Shown: in pieces, positions 32,099 through 32,893 of the stretch
Position numbering within the stretch: position 1 is the stretch's first letter
How the letters are laid out: each line of letters opens with the position of its first letter
Position numbers and translations under genes: made by a program
Assembly (NCBI GenBank): GCA_019636915.1
Contig: JAHBWQ010000022.1
Coordinates: 1 to 32,893 of the forward strand
Origin: Nitrospira sp.
GTDB lineage: Bacteria; Nitrospirota; Nitrospiria; Nitrospirales; Nitrospiraceae
Length of the DNA stretch: 32,893 nt
Reading direction: 5' to 3'
Notes under the pieces: generated by a model
What the model was told of the DNA's origin: nothing
Databases searched by the model: none
Seen by the model: the letters and a program-made list of their open reading frames with translations, nothing else

Positions 32099-32893
32099 TT
32101 ATCCTCGGAGTAACGCCAGCGCTTGTTGCGGTAACGTGTTGGCCTGTGCCAACGTCGCGATACCGGCCTGCACCAAGATCTGATTCTTGGTGAAGACGGA
32201 CGTTTCAAGCGCGATATCCGCATCACGGATACGCGATTCTGCAGCGGTGAGGTTTTCACTCGTCACCTGCAGATTCGCAATCGTGGCCTCGAACCGGTTC
32301 TGAATCGATCCGTATTCGGCTCGTGCGGTCGCAATGGCGCTGATCGCATTGTCGACATTTGCCAACGCGCTGGTGGCATTGGCGGATGTTGAGACGTTCA
32401 CACTGGATAGTCCCAACGAGGTGGTCGTAATGTCGTTGAGATTCAGACTCAGCGTATTGCCGGTTCCGCTCCGGAATCCGATGGCGATAGAGAAGCTGAT
32501 CGATGAACCGCTCGTCAGTGCCTGGCCGTTGAATTCGGTCACCTGAGCGATACGGTCGATTTCCGACCGCAGCGCGATAAACTCCTGGTCAATGTAAGAG
32601 CGCTCTGTATTCCCGACCGTGCCACTCGCGGACTGGGACGACAGCTCACGGAGCCTGGCCAGCAATGACCCGATGGTGGCTGCCGCACCGTCGGCAATCT
32701 GCGTCAAGCTGATACCATCCGACGCATTTCGAGTCGCTTGATTGATACTGCGAATCTGCGCCCGCAAGGACTCGGATAATCCAAGACCAGCCGCATCATC
32801 CGCAGCCCGCGTGATTCGCAAGCCGGATGACAACCGTTCAACCGAACGGTTCAAGCTCAGGGTATTGATGTCGAGGTTGCGCTGCGCCGCGAT
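32099..32893 (-). CDS. fliC: Flagellin, 5' end cut by window edge
   Basis: This is the filament subunit. The window holds 264 residues plus the stop, beginning at IAAQRNLDINTLSLNRSVERLSSG; probably only about ten N-terminal residues are missing. The D0/D1 regions are clear (SSGLRITRAADDAAGLGLSE, LRELSSQSASGT, TEFNGQALT). The C-terminal D1/D0 includes ARAEYGSIQNRFEATIANL and ends QANTLPQQALALLRG. The variable surface domain is almost absent, so this is a short flagellin of under 280 residues. It is the upstream gene of the visible flaG-fliD-fliS-fliT-pilZ series. Confidence 0.96.
   Translation of the reverse strand: MAAQRNLDINTLSLNRSVERLSSGLRITRAADDAAGLGLSESLRAQIRSINQATRNASDGISLTQIADGAAATIGSLLARLRELSSQSASGTVGNTERSYIDQEFIALRSEIDRIAQVTEFNGQALTSGSSISFSIAIGFRSGTGNTLSLNLNDITTTSLGLSSVNVSTSANATSALANVDNAISAIATARAEYGSIQNRFEATIANLQVTSENLTAAESRIRDADIALETSVFTKNQILVQAGIATLAQANTLPQQALALLRG

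Overview
The window is a motility and chemotaxis region from a GC-rich Gram-negative bacterium. Almost every gene lies on the minus strand. The gene content (single flagellin-flaG-fliD-fliS-fliT block, cheY-cheZ-motA-motB-STAS-cheA run, PAS-rich soluble receptors) and a dispersed hairpin element with CAGAATGCT termini fit a Nitrospira-like member of the Nitrospirota. That assignment is inference from style and recollection; no marker gene is present.

Layout, read from high to low coordinates because that is the direction of transcription. (1) 32893-28846: flagellar filament block fliC (5' end outside the window), flaG, fliD, fliS, a fliT-like gene and a PilZ c-di-GMP protein, closed by a 122-bp inverted-repeat element. 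(2) 28683-28352: a frameshifted chemoreceptor remnant. (3) 28174-27275: a plus-strand MinD/FlhG-like ATPase, divergent from a small excisionase-type HTH gene. (4) 26564-17864: the chemotaxis/stator run cheY, cheZ, motA, motB, STAS protein, CheZ-like protein, second cheY, cheA, then a transmembrane chemoreceptor broken by one in-frame stop. (5) 17290-16235: a YfhL-type ferredoxin and cheW. (6) 15789-13510: a soluble three-PAS chemoreceptor, then an N-terminally truncated Uma2 remnant between two palindromic repeats. (7) 12647-5207: a 2,176-residue cytoplasmic histidine kinase with about 12 PAS and 2 GAF domains, followed by its likely response regulator. (8) 4827-1: a second soluble three-PAS chemoreceptor and a membrane chemoreceptor with two PAS domains, cut by the window edge.

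How it works together: chemoreceptors, CheW and CheA set the phosphorylation of two CheY proteins. A canonical CheZ, and probably a second CheZ-like protein, remove the phosphate. MotA/MotB power the flagellum whose filament, cap and chaperones are encoded in the same window. No cheR or cheB is present here, but the three receptors whose C-termini are visible end in an aromatic pentapeptide of the CheR-tether type.

The least expected signals are regulatory or structural. There are four sigma-28-like promoters, one sitting about 120 bp before a strong terminator (candidate sRNA or attenuated leader) and one almost leaderless. A family of GTGAAGCG/CGCTTCAC palindromes fills intergenic gaps, and one copy is translated in frame inside cheA. 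A single TAA separates the first membrane segment of one chemoreceptor from the rest.
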